Assembly (NCBI RefSeq): GCF_001675165.1
Contig: NZ_LROS01000011.1
Location: forward strand, 357,466 to 421,465
DNA length: 64,000 bases
Direction of reading: 5' to 3'
Source: Clostridium ragsdalei P11
Lineage (GTDB): Bacteria; Bacillota; Clostridia; Clostridiales; Clostridiaceae
Within the stretch, counting starts at the first letter, position 1. Each line of letters begins with the position of its first letter. The position numbers and the translations under genes were made by a program. Shown here one piece after another: positions 26,768 to 36,995 of the stretch. The notes beneath the pieces are model-generated. The model saw only the letters and a program-made list of their open reading frames with translations, ran no database searches and was not told the origin of the DNA.

Positions 26768-26882
26768 GCGTCAGATGGAGTTTTGACTCCATCTGACGCT
26801 TAGAAATCGTTATCCAGGTACGTAGCTGTTCTTTACTCCCATTTGAAGAAGGGGAGTATTAGAGCAGGTAGTCATCGGATAA
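26768..26882. repeat. Structured GC-richer element: 14-bp perfect hairpin plus a nested stem-loop, downstream of murG
   Basis: GCGTCAGATGGAGT (26768-26781) pairs perfectly with 26786-26799 around TTTG. Next to it, TTATCC (26810-26815) pairs with GGATAA (26877-26882) and encloses a hairpin with two stem parts: CTGTTCT/AGAGCAG (26826-26832 with 26861-26867, one G-U) and TACTCCC/GGGAGTA (26834-26840 with 26852-26858). GTAG stands on both sides of the inner hairpin (26822-26825 and 26868-26871). Neither hairpin has an adjoining U-tract on either strand, so it is not a normal terminator. It is GC-richer than the surroundings. It could be a mobile REP-like unit or a structured RNA. Confidence 0.6.
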
Positions 26883-26898
26883 ATTTTTAGTATTAAAC

Positions 26899-27963
26899 TT
26901 AAATACTGTATTTTTCTATTAAATTTATGATTTTACCTACTGCATCCTGTACAGGGCTTGCCTCCATATTATTTATATATTCATTTCTAGAACTATAGAG
27001 TTTAAAAATCCTATCTAAAAGTACCTGAGAAGTAAGTTCATCTTCCTGGAGGACCATACTATACCCACTTTTTTCAAAAGAAGCTGCATTTAAAATCTGA
27101 TCTCCTCTACTAGATTTTTTAGACAGTGGAATTAGCAAGTTTGGCTTTTTCAAAGCAAGTAATTCAAATATTACATTTGCACCAGCCCTAGATATAACTA
27201 TATCTGCTGCATTCATTATATGTGGCAGCTCTTCATTTATGTAATCAAACTGTACATATCCCTTTCTCTCCTTAAGGGACCTATCTAAATTTCCCTTTCC
27301 ACATATGTGAACTATATTATAATTTTTCAAAAGCTCATTTAGTGAATTTCTAACTGTATTATTTATAAACGTAGAACCTAGACTTCCACCTATTATGAGA
27401 AGTACTGGTTTCTCATTATCAAATCCGCACATTCTCCTGCCTATTATTCTACTTCCATCTAGAAGTTCTTTCCTTATAGGAGTTCCTGTTAAAACTGAGT
27501 TATTGCCCTTTATGTTTTTTAAAGACTCTGGAAATGTAGCACAAATCTTAGTGCAATAAGGTGCAGACAATCTATTTGCAAGTCCGGGCGTTATATCTGA
27601 TTCATGGGCAATGACAGGTACTTTATTTATATGTGCAGCAATTACTACAGGAACTGAAACAAATCCTCCTTTTGAAAATACTATATTGGGTTTTTCCTTT
27701 CTTATTATAAGTATAGCTTGAAGTATTCCCTTTAAAACTTTAAATGGATCAGTAAAATTCTTTATATCAAAATACCTTCGGAGTTTACCACTGGATATTA
27801 TATGATACTCTATTTTTTGATCTTCTATTATTTTTCTTTCAATTCCATTTTCGGTTCCTATATACTGTATGTTATATCCTAGTTCTTTTAGTCTTGGAAC
27901 TAAGGCCAGATTAGGTGTAACATGTCCAGCAGAGCCTCCACCTGTAAGTATTATTTTTTTCAA
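26899..27963 (-). CDS. murG: UDP-GlcNAc:undecaprenyl-PP-MurNAc-pentapeptide transferase MurG
   Basis: Adds GlcNAc to lipid I to give lipid II at the inner face of the membrane. The 354-residue length is typical. N-terminal motif [16 protein letters not shown]; acceptor site region [15 protein letters not shown] followed by [13 protein letters not shown]; donor-binding motifs [15 protein letters not shown], and [20 protein letters not shown]. The gene starts at ATG 27963. It is not in a cell-division cluster here, but follows recJ and argR on the same strand, with a 180-base gap. Confidence 0.95.
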   Translation of the reverse strand: MKKIILTGGGSAGHVTPNLALVPRLKELGYNIQYIGTENGIERKIIEDQKIEYHIISSGKLRRYFDIKNFTDPFKVLKGILQAILIIRKEKPNIVFSKGGFVSVPVVIAAHINKVPVIAHESDITPGLANRLSAPYCTKICATFPESLKNIKGNNSVLTGTPIRKELLDGSRIIGRRMCGFDNEKPVLLIIGGSLGSTFINNTVRNSLNELLKNYNIVHICGKGNLDRSLKERKGYVQFDYINEELPHIMNAADIVISRAGANVIFELLALKKPNLLIPLSKKSSRGDQILNAASFEKSGYSMVLQEDELTSQVLLDRIFKLYSSRNEYINNMEASPVQDAVGKIINLIEKYSI

Positions 27964-28143
27964 ATTCTATTTCCTCCTCGTACAATTTTTCCAACTCTTA
28001 AATTTATTATAGTAATTATTTATACTTTGTACAACAATAGAAGCAACATACATATTTATGACTTAGGATTTTACATTATACGGAATCTAAAAAAAGAAAA
28101 GACCTATTTTACGAATTCACTTATACAGAAGAATATGTACTTT

Positions 28144-28599
28144 TCATTGATTAGAAATCATCTTTCTAATTTTTTCAGTCAAATTCAGGGCTGTTTTTTC
28201 ATCTGTTGTTATTACAAATAATGTATTATTTCCAGCTACAGTGCCAATAACCCCATCGAAAGCCAAAGAGTCTGCAGCTTCTGCTGCTGCCTTGGCTGAA
28301 CCAGATAAAGTTTTTATTACAACAAAATTTTTCATAGTTTGTACATCAATAACTGTTTGTGAAAATATAGCTACTATTTTATCAGGAAATAGTTTTCCTG
28401 TATGCCTTACAACAGAATATTTTGATTTTCCATTTTGGCCCACTACTTTTGTAATTTTTAATTTCTTTATATCTCTTGACACAGTGGCTTGAGTTACTTC
28501 TATTCCCGCACTCTTAAGCTCTTCTACTAGCTCCTCCTGTGTTTCTATATCCTTTGAATTAATAATTTCAAGTATTTTTGTATGTCTCGCAGTTTTCAT
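28144..28599 (-). CDS. argR: Arginine repressor ArgR
   Basis: Hexameric transcription factor that represses arginine synthesis genes and can activate catabolism with L-arginine as co-effector. It has the N-terminal winged-helix domain (HTKILEIINSKDIETQEELV, ATVSRDIKKLKITKV) and the C-terminal arginine-binding oligomerisation domain (VVIKTLSGSAKAAAEAADSL, and GTVAGNNTLFVIT). ATG at 28599, five codons inside the longest frame, is used since GGAGAG lies just upstream. No arg genes are nearby. It lies 56 bases after recJ, on the same strand. Confidence 0.94.
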   Translation of the reverse strand: MKTARHTKILEIINSKDIETQEELVEELKSAGIEVTQATVSRDIKKLKITKVVGQNGKSKYSVVRHTGKLFPDKIVAIFSQTVIDVQTMKNFVVIKTLSGSAKAAAEAADSLAFDGVIGTVAGNNTLFVITTDEKTALNLTEKIRKMISNQ

Positions 28600-28655
28600 A
28601 TATAATCTCTCCATTTATCAATTTTAAAAAATATAAATCAAGTTTTATTTCTATT

Positions 28656-30431
28656 TTATGCTAATCTAAAATCTTTTAATATAAGCTGTATATTCTTATT
28701 TCCTTTATACTCATTAACAGAAGGCAAATATATAAAATCCATTTTTAGATTTTTAAAATCATTATTTAAAATTTTATAAGCTGCCCCACTTCCATAAGCT
28801 TTAAATACCAATTGTCTAAACTTTTCCCCTCCATCAAAAGATAGTGCATCAATTTTGTTTAAACTATTTTTCAGTCTGCAGAATAGTTTCAAAGTATTTT
28901 TGTCCTTACCTATGAAATAAATTCTGAATACATCCACATTTTTTTCTCCAAATACAGGTGTAGAATTTCCTTTACCAAAAGGCTCTAATCTCTTTATATC
29001 TTCTATCATTTTAAAAGATATGCTGTTTAAGGGAACCTGTTTATCTATTCTAATCTTAGGTATTATATCCTCATCTGTAAGTTTGCAATTTTTATTTAAT
29101 CTATCTCTAAGTTTATCTATATTTTCTTCTTCTATAGACAACCCTGCTGCCAAAGGATGACCTCCAAATTGACACATTAGCTCCTTGCATTTTACAAGTT
29201 CTTCAAACATATTATAACCTTCAATAGATCTACCAGAGCCTTTAGAAAAATCTTTTCCATTAGTTATTACAATAGAAGGTACATTATATCTTTCTTTAAG
29301 CCTTCCTGCAACTATTCCTGCTATACTTTCATGTACTCCTTTTTCATATACCACAAGTACTTTGTCTTTTTTCAAATCTGACTTTTCAACTTTATCTATT
29401 ATTTTATTTAGACTATCAATCGTCATATCCTGCCTATGAATATTTAATTCATGAAGTTTTTTGGCAAGTTCATGTGCCCTGTCCGGATCTTTACAAAGTA
29501 AAAGTTCCAGTGCTAAAACTGCACTTTCGAGTCTTCCCGTAGCATTTATACAAGGTCCGATTACAAATCCTATATGGTAAGAATTCAACATTTTATCTTC
29601 TAATGAAGTCTCTTTTATAAGTTCCCTTATTCCTAAGTTTTCTGTGTTATTTAACATTCCAAGGCCTTTTTTAGCTATAATTCTATTTTCACCTATGAGA
29701 TCCACCACATCACATATAGTTCCAATAGCTGCATACTCTATAAATTTAAGTGCCTCTTCCTTTTTTATATTAAATTTATCATAAAGCACCTGAATAAATT
29801 TAAAAGCAACTCCTGCTCCACAAAGTTTTTTAAAAGGATATTTGCAATCTTGCTGTTTTGGGTCAATAACAGCATCTGCTTCAGGAATTAAAAATTTTCT
29901 TTTCCCATCTTCATCATCTGAAAAAGGTATATCATGATGGTCAGTTATGACTACCTGCATATTTAATTCCACAGCCCTTTTAATTTGATCCAGTGCTGAA
30001 ATTCCATTGTCACAAGTTATTATAAGCTGTATTCCATCTTCTTTGAGTTTTTCTATACTATGAATATTTATTCCATAACCTTCTGTAATTCTGTCAGGAA
30101 TATGATATTTTACCATAGCACCACACCTTAAAAGTCCACAGTATAATATATAAGTGCTCATTACTCCATCCACATCATAATCTCCATATACCGCTATATT
30201 TTTTCCCTCTTTTATAGCACTATATATTATATCCACGCCTCTTTCCATATCTTTCATGAGCAGCGGATTCTGGAGATCTCTCATGGATGGATTTATAAAA
30301 CTTTTTATCTCTTCCTGTGTTTCTATTTCCCTATTTACAAGAATTGAAGCTACAACTTCACTTATCCCTGCCATTTTGGCAATAGCTTTTACATCTTTTT
30401 TACACCTTTTTAACATCCACTTTGCCTGCAA
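28656..30431 (-). CDS. recJ: Single-stranded-DNA exonuclease RecJ
   Basis: 5'-3' ssDNA exonuclease in recombination and mismatch repair. The product of about 590 residues carries the DHH motifs: motif I VYGDYDVDGVMSTYIL, motif III VITDHHDIPF, motif IV CGAGVAFKFIQVL, and the DHHA1 motif MCQFGGHPLAAGLSIE. The OB-fold region is at the C-terminus (FGKGNSTPVFGEKNVDVF). The true start is probably TTG at 30431, because AAGGGGGTG ends 8 bases before it; a GTG nine bases earlier overlaps that ribosome site. It is shorter than fused RecJ-SecD types. Confidence 0.93.
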   Translation of the reverse strand: MQAKWMLKRCKKDVKAIAKMAGISEVVASILVNREIETQEEIKSFINPSMRDLQNPLLMKDMERGVDIIYSAIKEGKNIAVYGDYDVDGVMSTYILYCGLLRCGAMVKYHIPDRITEGYGINIHSIEKLKEDGIQLIITCDNGISALDQIKRAVELNMQVVITDHHDIPFSDDEDGKRKFLIPEADAVIDPKQQDCKYPFKKLCGAGVAFKFIQVLYDKFNIKKEEALKFIEYAAIGTICDVVDLIGENRIIAKKGLGMLNNTENLGIRELIKETSLEDKMLNSYHIGFVIGPCINATGRLESAVLALELLLCKDPDRAHELAKKLHELNIHRQDMTIDSLNKIIDKVEKSDLKKDKVLVVYEKGVHESIAGIVAGRLKERYNVPSIVITNGKDFSKGSGRSIEGYNMFEELVKCKELMCQFGGHPLAAGLSIEEENIDKLRDRLNKNCKLTDEDIIPKIRIDKQVPLNSISFKMIEDIKRLEPFGKGNSTPVFGEKNVDVFRIYFIGKDKNTLKLFCRLKNSLNKIDALSFDGGEKFRQLVFKAYGSGAAYKILNNDFKNLKMDFIYLPSVNEYKGNKNIQLILKDFRLA

Positions 30432-30486
30432 TAACCACACCCCCTTTTTTAGTAATCAATTCACAATGCACAATTTGTGAATTGAT

Positions 30487-31719
30487 TTAGTTTCCAGTTA
30501 AAATCTGTATAGAGGGTTTAACCATAACCTTGTTTGCAACTTCAATTATATCTTCTTCTTGGACATCATCTAAATTATATATATTTGAATAACCATCATA
30601 TCTGCACCCTCTTTGCATAAGTTCAGAAGTAACAACTTCTTTACAAAATTCAATGGATCTTTCAAATTTTATTTCTCTCTTTAAATTTATACTTTTACTT
30701 AAAGCCTTTATTTTATCCTCAGTAAAATATTCTTTTAAACATTTCAATTTGTCTATTGTATCGGAAGTTATAGAAATTGCTTTTTTTACATTTTCAAAAG
30801 AAGTGCCCATGTTTATAGAAAGAAGTTTTATTCCCCTTTCATTTTTTATGCTGCTTCCAACTTCATAAGCCAGTGCATTTTCTGTCCTTATCTTATTAAA
30901 AAGAATACTATCTGTGCCTTGTCCAAGAGCAGCATTAAAAAGAAGCAGCGCTTTGAATTCCTTATGATTCAATTTTTGTATATCAAATATATATTGAATT
31001 TTAGCTCCAGTTATGCCTGGTACAATTTCTTCAAATACTCCAGTTCTCACTGGTTCGCACAAACTTTTTTCATGCACATATTTTTTAAAATCACTTTTCC
31101 ATAATCCAAAATATGTGCTTATTATATCTATAATAAAATTAATATTTAAAGACGAACATACACAAATGGTACAATTTTCAGGAAAATAAAAGTCATCATA
31201 AAAACTTTTTATTTCATCTAAAGTAATTGATTCTATGCTGCTTTTATTACCTACTATAAGTTCTCTTATCCTTCTTTTTTTAAAGGAATTTCTAAAAAGA
31301 GTACTCTCACAATGCCTATACATATCATCTTCCCATTCCTTAATTTCCTGAAGTATTACATTTATCTCTTCTTTAAAACCTTTAGTTGAAAAAAGAGGAT
31401 TCAAGAGCAAGTCGCTGTAAAGTTCAACTGCTCTTTCCAAATCCTCTGAGAGACAAGTACCATAGTAAATTGTATAGGGATAATTTGTCATAGCATTTTC
31501 AAATCCAAATATACTTTCAATTTCAAAATTTATCTGATTTTCACTTCTATTTTTACTTCCCTTAGATATAAGGTGTTCTACTGCATGAGCTGTACCTAAA
31601 TGAAATTTTTTTTCTTCCTCTAATGCCCCTGCATTAAAACCTATACAGAGAGAAGTTAATTTTCCTGCTCTATATTCATATAACAATTTCAACCCATTAT
31701 CTAGTATATATTCTTGCAA
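30487..31719 (-). CDS. M16 family zinc metallopeptidase
   Basis: A cytoplasmic inverzincin-type protease. The HxxEH zinc motif is visible as TAHAVEHLISKGS, with the distal Glu in EEINVILQEIKEWEDD. The second, inactive half is present (about 410 residues in all), as in the YmxG/MppB-like processing-peptidase family common in Clostridia. TTG at 31719 is preferred, since TGGAGG precedes it by 6 bases; an ATG 24 bases earlier has no ribosome site. It lies between recJ and a DJ-1-family gene, same strand. Confidence 0.87.
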   Translation of the reverse strand: MQEYILDNGLKLLYEYRAGKLTSLCIGFNAGALEEEKKFHLGTAHAVEHLISKGSKNRSENQINFEIESIFGFENAMTNYPYTIYYGTCLSEDLERAVELYSDLLLNPLFSTKGFKEEINVILQEIKEWEDDMYRHCESTLFRNSFKKRRIRELIVGNKSSIESITLDEIKSFYDDFYFPENCTICVCSSLNINFIIDIISTYFGLWKSDFKKYVHEKSLCEPVRTGVFEEIVPGITGAKIQYIFDIQKLNHKEFKALLLFNAALGQGTDSILFNKIRTENALAYEVGSSIKNERGIKLLSINMGTSFENVKKAISITSDTIDKLKCLKEYFTEDKIKALSKSINLKREIKFERSIEFCKEVVTSELMQRGCRYDGYSNIYNLDDVQEEDIIEVANKVMVKPSIQILTGN

Positions 31720-31768
31720 GTTTTGCCTCCATATGTATTTCATATTTTCTATTTACATTATAATACTG

Positions 31769-32323
31769 TTAAACTAAATTAAAAAGCATATCTTTCTTTA
31801 ACTTTTCCAAAGTGTCCTTATCTGCTAAGTTTTCTAAAATTTTAAAGGCAAAATGCATAGCAGTGGCAGGGCCCCTACTTGTTATAATATTTCCATCTTG
31901 GACCACTACATCTTCACTATAGCTTACAGGTGCTATATCATTTTCATATCCTGGATAGGAAGTTACCTTTTTATTTTCAATAATACCTGCTTTTTTTAAT
32001 ACTATAGGTCCTGCACAAATAGCAGCTACTATCTTTTTAGAATTATTAAAGTCTTTTACAACTTGTATAACCTCACAGCTATCCCTCAAATTAGCTGCTC
32101 CAGGCATTCCACCAGGTATTATTAAAGCATCGTATTTATCCGTATCTGTTTTTTCTAACAGGCCGTTAGCTTTTACATGTATCTCATGGGTACCCATTAC
32201 ATCATCTTCCGAATTTATAGAACAAGTTATACAGTGTACCCCACCTCTCCTCAAAACATCTACACAAGTTAAAGCCTCTACTTCCTCAAAACCTCTTGCA
32301 AGTAAAACTATAGCCTTTTTCAT
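31769..32323 (-). CDS. DJ-1/PfpI family protein (YajL/ThiJ-like)
   Basis: Class I glutamine-amidotransferase-like fold. The 184-residue product starts KKAIVLLARGFEEVEALTCV, has the conserved Glu in RGFEE, and the nucleophilic Cys in KIVAAICAGPIVLKKAG with the nearby SYPGYEN. Family members act as chaperones, glyoxalases or protein deglycases; the sequence does not decide among these. It stands 50 bases upstream of the M16 peptidase, same strand. Confidence 0.9.
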   Translation of the reverse strand: MKKAIVLLARGFEEVEALTCVDVLRRGGVHCITCSINSEDDVMGTHEIHVKANGLLEKTDTDKYDALIIPGGMPGAANLRDSCEVIQVVKDFNNSKKIVAAICAGPIVLKKAGIIENKKVTSYPGYENDIAPVSYSEDVVVQDGNIITSRGPATAMHFAFKILENLADKDTLEKLKKDMLFNLV

Positions 32324-32383
32324 AATACAATCACCTCAAATAAATTATAACACAGTATTAAATTGATAATTATACATGTAAAA

Positions 32384-33373
32384 TTATAAAAACAATTTCA
32401 TAAAGTCATCATTAGTTAGTTTTAAAACATACTTTGACACATCATTTTTTTCTATAATACTTTTTATCTCTGCAATATTAAACTTTTTATCAATAAATAG
32501 ATCTTCCATTTCCTTTATAGGATTTTCCTCAAAGAAATCTCCCTCTACTTTAAATTCCTTCATTATTCCATCAATTACATTTACCTTTACACATATACTT
32601 CCTGCATCAAATCTCATTTCTTTATTATAATTAAACTTAGGAGATTTTCCAAAATTCCATTCCCAGGTGCCATACTTATTGTCAACAAGTTCATTTATCT
32701 TTTTCGTATCTTCCTCACTTAAAACATAATTTTTAGGATTTTCTTTTCTGCTTTCAAAAAAACACTGAATTAACATATCTTTAAATTTTATAAGTGATAA
32801 TCCCTTATCAATATTTTCACTTATATTTGTAACTCTGCTTTTTACTGATTTTATTCCCTTAGATTCAAATTTTTCTTTTTTTACTTTTAATGCCTTTGAC
32901 AATATAGTTAAATCACTTGAAAATAAAATCGTTCCGTGATGCAATAACTTTTCCTTATGAAAATACTGTGAATTACCAGAAAACTTTTTTCCATCTATTA
33001 AAATGTCATTTCTGCCGCTGAAAGTTGCTTTAACTCCCAGCTTATTTAGACAGGATACTACTGGCAGTGAAAAGAAAGAGAAATCGTTTTTATGCAGTTT
33101 GGATTTATTTTTTATTATAGTAAAATTCAAATTGCCAAGATCATGGTATACTGCGCCTCCACCAGACAATCTTCTCACAACTTTAATATTGTTTTTATCT
33201 ACATATTCCAGATTTAATTCTTCATAAGTATTTTGATTTTTACCAACTACTATAACTGGTTCATTCTGCCACAATATTAATATATCTTCTCCTAAATCTT
33301 TATATTTCACAAAATACTCCTCAAGGGCAAGGTTAAAATATGGATTATTTGAATTATTAACAACGTTTATCAT
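32384..33373 (-). CDS. lplA: Lipoate-protein ligase A
   Basis: Attaches free lipoate to lipoyl domains (for example glycine cleavage H protein). The 329-residue product starts MINVVNNSNNPYFNLALEEY, then has ILWQNEPVIVVGKNQNTYEE, the catalytic-site signature VVRRLSGGGAVYHDLGNLNF, and GRNDILIDGKKFSGNSQYFH with the adenylation Lys. The C-terminal accessory domain of LplA is present. ATG at 33373 is chosen, since AAGGAG lies just upstream. Glycine-cleavage genes are not in the window. Confidence 0.92.
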   Translation of the reverse strand: MINVVNNSNNPYFNLALEEYFVKYKDLGEDILILWQNEPVIVVGKNQNTYEELNLEYVDKNNIKVVRRLSGGGAVYHDLGNLNFTIIKNKSKLHKNDFSFFSLPVVSCLNKLGVKATFSGRNDILIDGKKFSGNSQYFHKEKLLHHGTILFSSDLTILSKALKVKKEKFESKGIKSVKSRVTNISENIDKGLSLIKFKDMLIQCFFESRKENPKNYVLSEEDTKKINELVDNKYGTWEWNFGKSPKFNYNKEMRFDAGSICVKVNVIDGIMKEFKVEGDFFEENPIKEMEDLFIDKKFNIAEIKSIIEKNDVSKYVLKLTNDDFMKLFL

Positions 33374-33420
33374 TATTTTTTCTCCTTTTCGCATATGTAA
33401 TACATAATGATTTCTAGATT

Positions 33421-33594
33421 GAAAAGTAATTTATTCTCCGAATATTTTTACAACCTTCAGCCCGTTAAATATTTTGATAAGTCTAAGTAAAAAATTCTAA
33501 GCTTTTTACAAATTTTTTACTAAGGCTTATATACAAAATATTTAAATGTGCTTCATTATTGTAAAAATATATCTACGCATAAATTTACTTTTAA
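33421..33594. repeat. Family-2 long palindrome, copy P3
   Basis: The left arm (AAAAGTAATTTATTCTCCGA, ATATTTTTACAACC, GTTAAATATTTTGATAAGTC) and the inverted right arm (AAAAGTAAATTTATGCGTAG, ATATTTTTACAATA, TTAAATATTTTGTATATAAG) align over about 80 bp. The left arm shares CTCCGAATATTTTTACAACC and GTTAAATATTTTGATAAG with the palindrome at 49234-49452. It is upstream of lplA. Confidence 0.75.
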
Positions 33595-33696
33595 ATAGAA
33601 TACCTATTTAATATTTTTTTACTATAACTCAATTATACTATATATAGTTTATTAGTGAAAAGTTGAGTATTTAATATTTTATTTTAAAACTCACAG

Positions 33697-33752
33697 AAAA
33701 GAGCCATACTTTAAAAGAACCAGTTATGTTAGTTTAAAGTAAGACTCTCTTT
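33697..33752 (-). terminator. Hairpin terminator-like structure downstream of parC
   Basis: Imperfect stem of AAAGAG and TACTTTAAA (33698-33715) with TTTAAAGTA and CTCT (33733-33750), loop of 17 bases; on the minus strand it ends in CTCTTTTCT. It lies between family-1 copy D and family-2 copy P3. Confidence 0.5.
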
Positions 33753-33769
33753 AAATTTGGCAGTTTAAA

Positions 33770-34047
33770 AATATTGCAAAGCAATATTTTCAATTAATAG
33801 TTAAGAATGAAGAATTAATAGTTAATGTGGATTTTTTTTCGTTACACTACAAAAAATCTTTGATTAAGATTTTCACCATTTGTTTTGCTAAACCAAAACA
33901 TTACTAAGAGCTGACTTATATAATTTAAAGATTTTTTGCGATAGCTAAAAATCATCCTTCACTATTAATTTTTCATTATTAATTCTTAACTTGCGAAGCT
34001 TTGCTTCGCATTATTTTTATATTAAGTTAATTTCATGTTCGAAAGTT
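33770..34047. repeat. Family-1 palindromic element, copy D (reverse)
   Basis: Contains AATTAATAGTTAAGAATGAA, TTAATGTGGATTTTTTTTCG, ACAAAAAATCTTTGATTAAG, a TTTTGCTAAACCAAAA inner hairpin, AAAGATTTTTTGCGATAGCT, AAATCATCCTTCACTATTAA and GCGAAGCTTTGCTTCGCATT. It ends at the parC stop codon (34054). One of the two longest copies. Confidence 0.82.
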
Positions 34048-34053
34048 AAGTAA

Positions 34054-36918
34054 TTAATAAACCTTTTTAACCTTATCATCCATAACTATGAGCATAATGC
34101 TTTTGCCCCTTCCTGCTCTATTTTGAAGGACCACATCTTTTAAATTTATCTGCTCTTTGTTTCCTTTTTCAGAAATTAGGTTTAGCTTATAATCTTTGCT
34201 ATCATTACCATCTATAAGAAAACAATATGATACCTTATCATCTTCCTTTAAACTTATAGCTGTAACACCTGCAGCTAATTTTCCCATAGTATTTACGGTG
34301 TTTGCTTTAAACTTTATTCCCATTCCTCTTTCAGTTATTAAAAATATTTCTATTTCTTCCTTGTCACTGTATTCTACATTTACAAGAGAATCTTTTTTAT
34401 CCTTAAATTTATAAGCAGTAGAACATCCAGCAACCTGTTTAAATTCCATTAATGCTGTCTTTTTTACCATACCATATTGGGTAAAAAAGTATACATATCC
34501 ACAATCAAAGTTTTCCACAGAAATTATCTTTAATATGTTACCTACGTCTATATTCTTCATAAATACCTTAATATCTATGCCACTATTATCTACATTCTGA
34601 AGCATAAAAGCAGGTATAGAAAAAACTTCTCCATCTAATGTAAATATCAATATGTAACTTGAAGAATTAGTAAACACACTTTTAGAAGATTTTCCTGAAT
34701 TTAAAACTTTAATTATTCCAGACTTATTTACGTTTATATAAAACTCTTTATATTCTGGCTCTGTTGAAAAATCCATCTTTACTGCAAAACCTTCTCCTTG
34801 TAATGTAACAAGTGGTGTAGTAACTATATTTCTATCTTCTAAATTAAGTTCTGGACTTCTTACAGTAAACTCAAGTCCGGATTTAGTTTCTACTTTTATA
34901 AATTCTACATTTGCACTTCTATCAACAAGTTCTACCCCTATAAGTTTTTCCTCATTTTTTAATTTTAATGCCATAAGTTTTGTATAATTTGTGACGAATG
35001 ACTCAATTCCTGTTCTCTTTATTCCACCAATGCTAGTAAAAAATACAAAATCCTTTTGCAAATTAAAATCTTTTATACTATATACTGAAGTTATATGATT
35101 TTCTTCTAAATTAATTCCCTTTATTAAATTATCCAGCTTTTCTCCTTTTTCCTTCCACTTAAACTCAGGAATATCCATTCCTCTAATCCTATACATATCA
35201 CCGGAATCTGTAAAGAACATAAGGGTATCTTTTGTGCTGGAATTTATAAAATACTCGTTAAAATCTCCTTCTCTATATTCTATATCTTCGACTTTTCCAC
35301 TAGATCGATTATAACTTTTTAAAGAGGTCCTCTTTATGTATCCCTCTTTTGACATAGTGATAACTATATCTTCATCTATTATAATTTCATCTACATCTAT
35401 TTTTGCCTTTTCATCTTCTTCAACGATAGCAGTTCTTCTATCGTCCCCATACTTTTCTCTAACTTCAATAAGTTCCTTTTTTATAACTTTAAGAATTTCC
35501 TTCTCACTTTCCAATATTTTAGTAAGTTTTTTTATAACTTTCAAAAGTTTCTCATGTTCTTTTTCAAAAGAGTCTATTTCAAGTCCAGTAAGCCTGTACA
35601 GCATAAGCTCCAATATAGCCTCCGCCTGCGGGTATGTAAAATCAAACTGTTCCATAAGATTTGAAGCGGCATCTTTTTTCGATTTAGAACTTCTAATAGT
35701 CTTTATAATTTCATCCATTATACCTAGAGCTTTTATAAATCCCTCTACAATATGAAATCTCTTTTTTGCTTCTTCCAACTCCATTTTAGTTCTCTTTGTT
35801 ATGATTTCCTTTTGGTATTCCACATAATATTTCAATATGAGTTTTAACCCCATAGTTATTGGCTTTCCATCTCCTAATGCTACCATGTTAAAAGATATAT
35901 TGCATTGAAGATCCGTTTTCTTCAGTAAATATTTTAAAATCTTCTGAGCCAATTTCATATCTGTAGATTTTTTAAATTCTATTACTGCTCTTATACCACT
36001 TCTATCAGATTCATCTCTTATGTCTGATATAGGCTCTAGTGCCCTTGCATACCTTTTGTCTGCAGTCATTTCAGAAATTACCTGAAGTAATTTTGCCTTA
36101 CTCCTTCTATAAGGGAACTCTGTAATAACTATTCCAAGTCTTCCGCTGTCCAATTTTTCTATGGAAGTCTTAGCTCTTAGTGTAACTTTTCCTTCACCCG
36201 TTTCATAGGCTGAAATCATAGACTTCTTACCTATAATTATTCCTCCTGTAGGTAAATCCGGTCCTTTTATGTAATTCATAAGTTCTTCTACAGTTATATC
36301 TCTATTATCAATATATGCTACAGTCGCATCTATTACTTCTTTTAAATTATGTGGGGGTATGTTAGTGGCAAGACCTACTGCTATTCCAAAAGCTCCATTT
36401 ACAAGTAAGTTGGGATATCTTGCAGGAAGAACTTCCGGTTCCTTTTCAGATCCAGAATAATTGTCCACCATATTTACTACACCCTTTTCTATGTCTCTTA
36501 TCATTTCCATAGCAATAGGTGTAAGTCTTGCTTCTGTATAACGCATAGCAGCTGCATTATCTCCATCCTGACTTCCCCAATTTCCATGACCATCTATAAT
36601 TGGCATCCTAGTTGTAAAATCCTGGGCTAGTATTACCATGGCGTCATATACGGAAGTATCTCCATGAGGATGATATTTTCCAAGAATGTCTCCTACTATC
36701 CTGGCAGACTTATAATACGGTTTGTCTGGAAACGCTTTTAACATATATGAACCATATATTATCCTTCTATGTACAGGTTTTAAACCATCCCTGACATCAG
36801 GAAGTGCCCTATCCTTTGCCACTTCTACTGCATAAGGAAGATAATTGTCCGGCATAGCTTCTTCTATAGGAATTTTTATTATATTATTATCTTTTGGAAT
36901 TACTGTGTTCTTAACCAA
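34054..36918 (-). CDS. parC: DNA topoisomerase IV subunit A (ParC)
   Basis: Breaks and rejoins DNA for chromosome decatenation, with ParE. The product has the breakage-reunion domain ([20 protein letters not shown], then [20 protein letters not shown], and the catalytic Tyr, about residue 127, in [20 protein letters not shown]), the coiled-coil tower (about 390-480) and C-terminal beta-pinwheel repeats. At about 954 residues it is longer than many ParC proteins (about 800), the excess being in the C-terminal domain. TTG at 36918 fits the GGAGG site (8-base spacing) better than ATG at 36924 or GTG at 36942. Its pair gene parE lies directly upstream. GyrA is the alternative call; the parE-parC order and the lack of dnaA/recF neighbours favour topoisomerase IV. 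Confidence 0.85.
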   Translation of the reverse strand: MVKNTVIPKDNNIIKIPIEEAMPDNYLPYAVEVAKDRALPDVRDGLKPVHRRIIYGSYMLKAFPDKPYYKSARIVGDILGKYHPHGDTSVYDAMVILAQDFTTRMPIIDGHGNWGSQDGDNAAAMRYTEARLTPIAMEMIRDIEKGVVNMVDNYSGSEKEPEVLPARYPNLLVNGAFGIAVGLATNIPPHNLKEVIDATVAYIDNRDITVEELMNYIKGPDLPTGGIIIGKKSMISAYETGEGKVTLRAKTSIEKLDSGRLGIVITEFPYRRSKAKLLQVISEMTADKRYARALEPISDIRDESDRSGIRAVIEFKKSTDMKLAQKILKYLLKKTDLQCNISFNMVALGDGKPITMGLKLILKYYVEYQKEIITKRTKMELEEAKKRFHIVEGFIKALGIMDEIIKTIRSSKSKKDAASNLMEQFDFTYPQAEAILELMLYRLTGLEIDSFEKEHEKLLKVIKKLTKILESEKEILKVIKKELIEVREKYGDDRRTAIVEEDEKAKIDVDEIIIDEDIVITMSKEGYIKRTSLKSYNRSSGKVEDIEYREGDFNEYFINSSTKDTLMFFTDSGDMYRIRGMDIPEFKWKEKGEKLDNLIKGINLEENHITSVYSIKDFNLQKDFVFFTSIGGIKRTGIESFVTNYTKLMALKLKNEEKLIGVELVDRSANVEFIKVETKSGLEFTVRSPELNLEDRNIVTTPLVTLQGEGFAVKMDFSTEPEYKEFYINVNKSGIIKVLNSGKSSKSVFTNSSSYILIFTLDGEVFSIPAFMLQNVDNSGIDIKVFMKNIDVGNILKIISVENFDCGYVYFFTQYGMVKKTALMEFKQVAGCSTAYKFKDKKDSLVNVEYSDKEEIEIFLITERGMGIKFKANTVNTMGKLAAGVTAISLKEDDKVSYCFLIDGNDSKDYKLNLISEKGNKEQINLKDVVLQNRAGRGKSIMLIVMDDKVKKVY

Positions 36919-36995
36919 ATCCATTTCCTCCGATTCTTTCACTTTAGGCTATAGGCTATCTAATAAAATTTCATTAACTGCGAATTGTGCATAAT

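Noticed and set aside
26768..26799. Intrinsic terminator of murG
   Set aside because: The stem is perfect, but neither strand has a T-run after it; termination is possible but not supported, so it is reported as part of a structured element.
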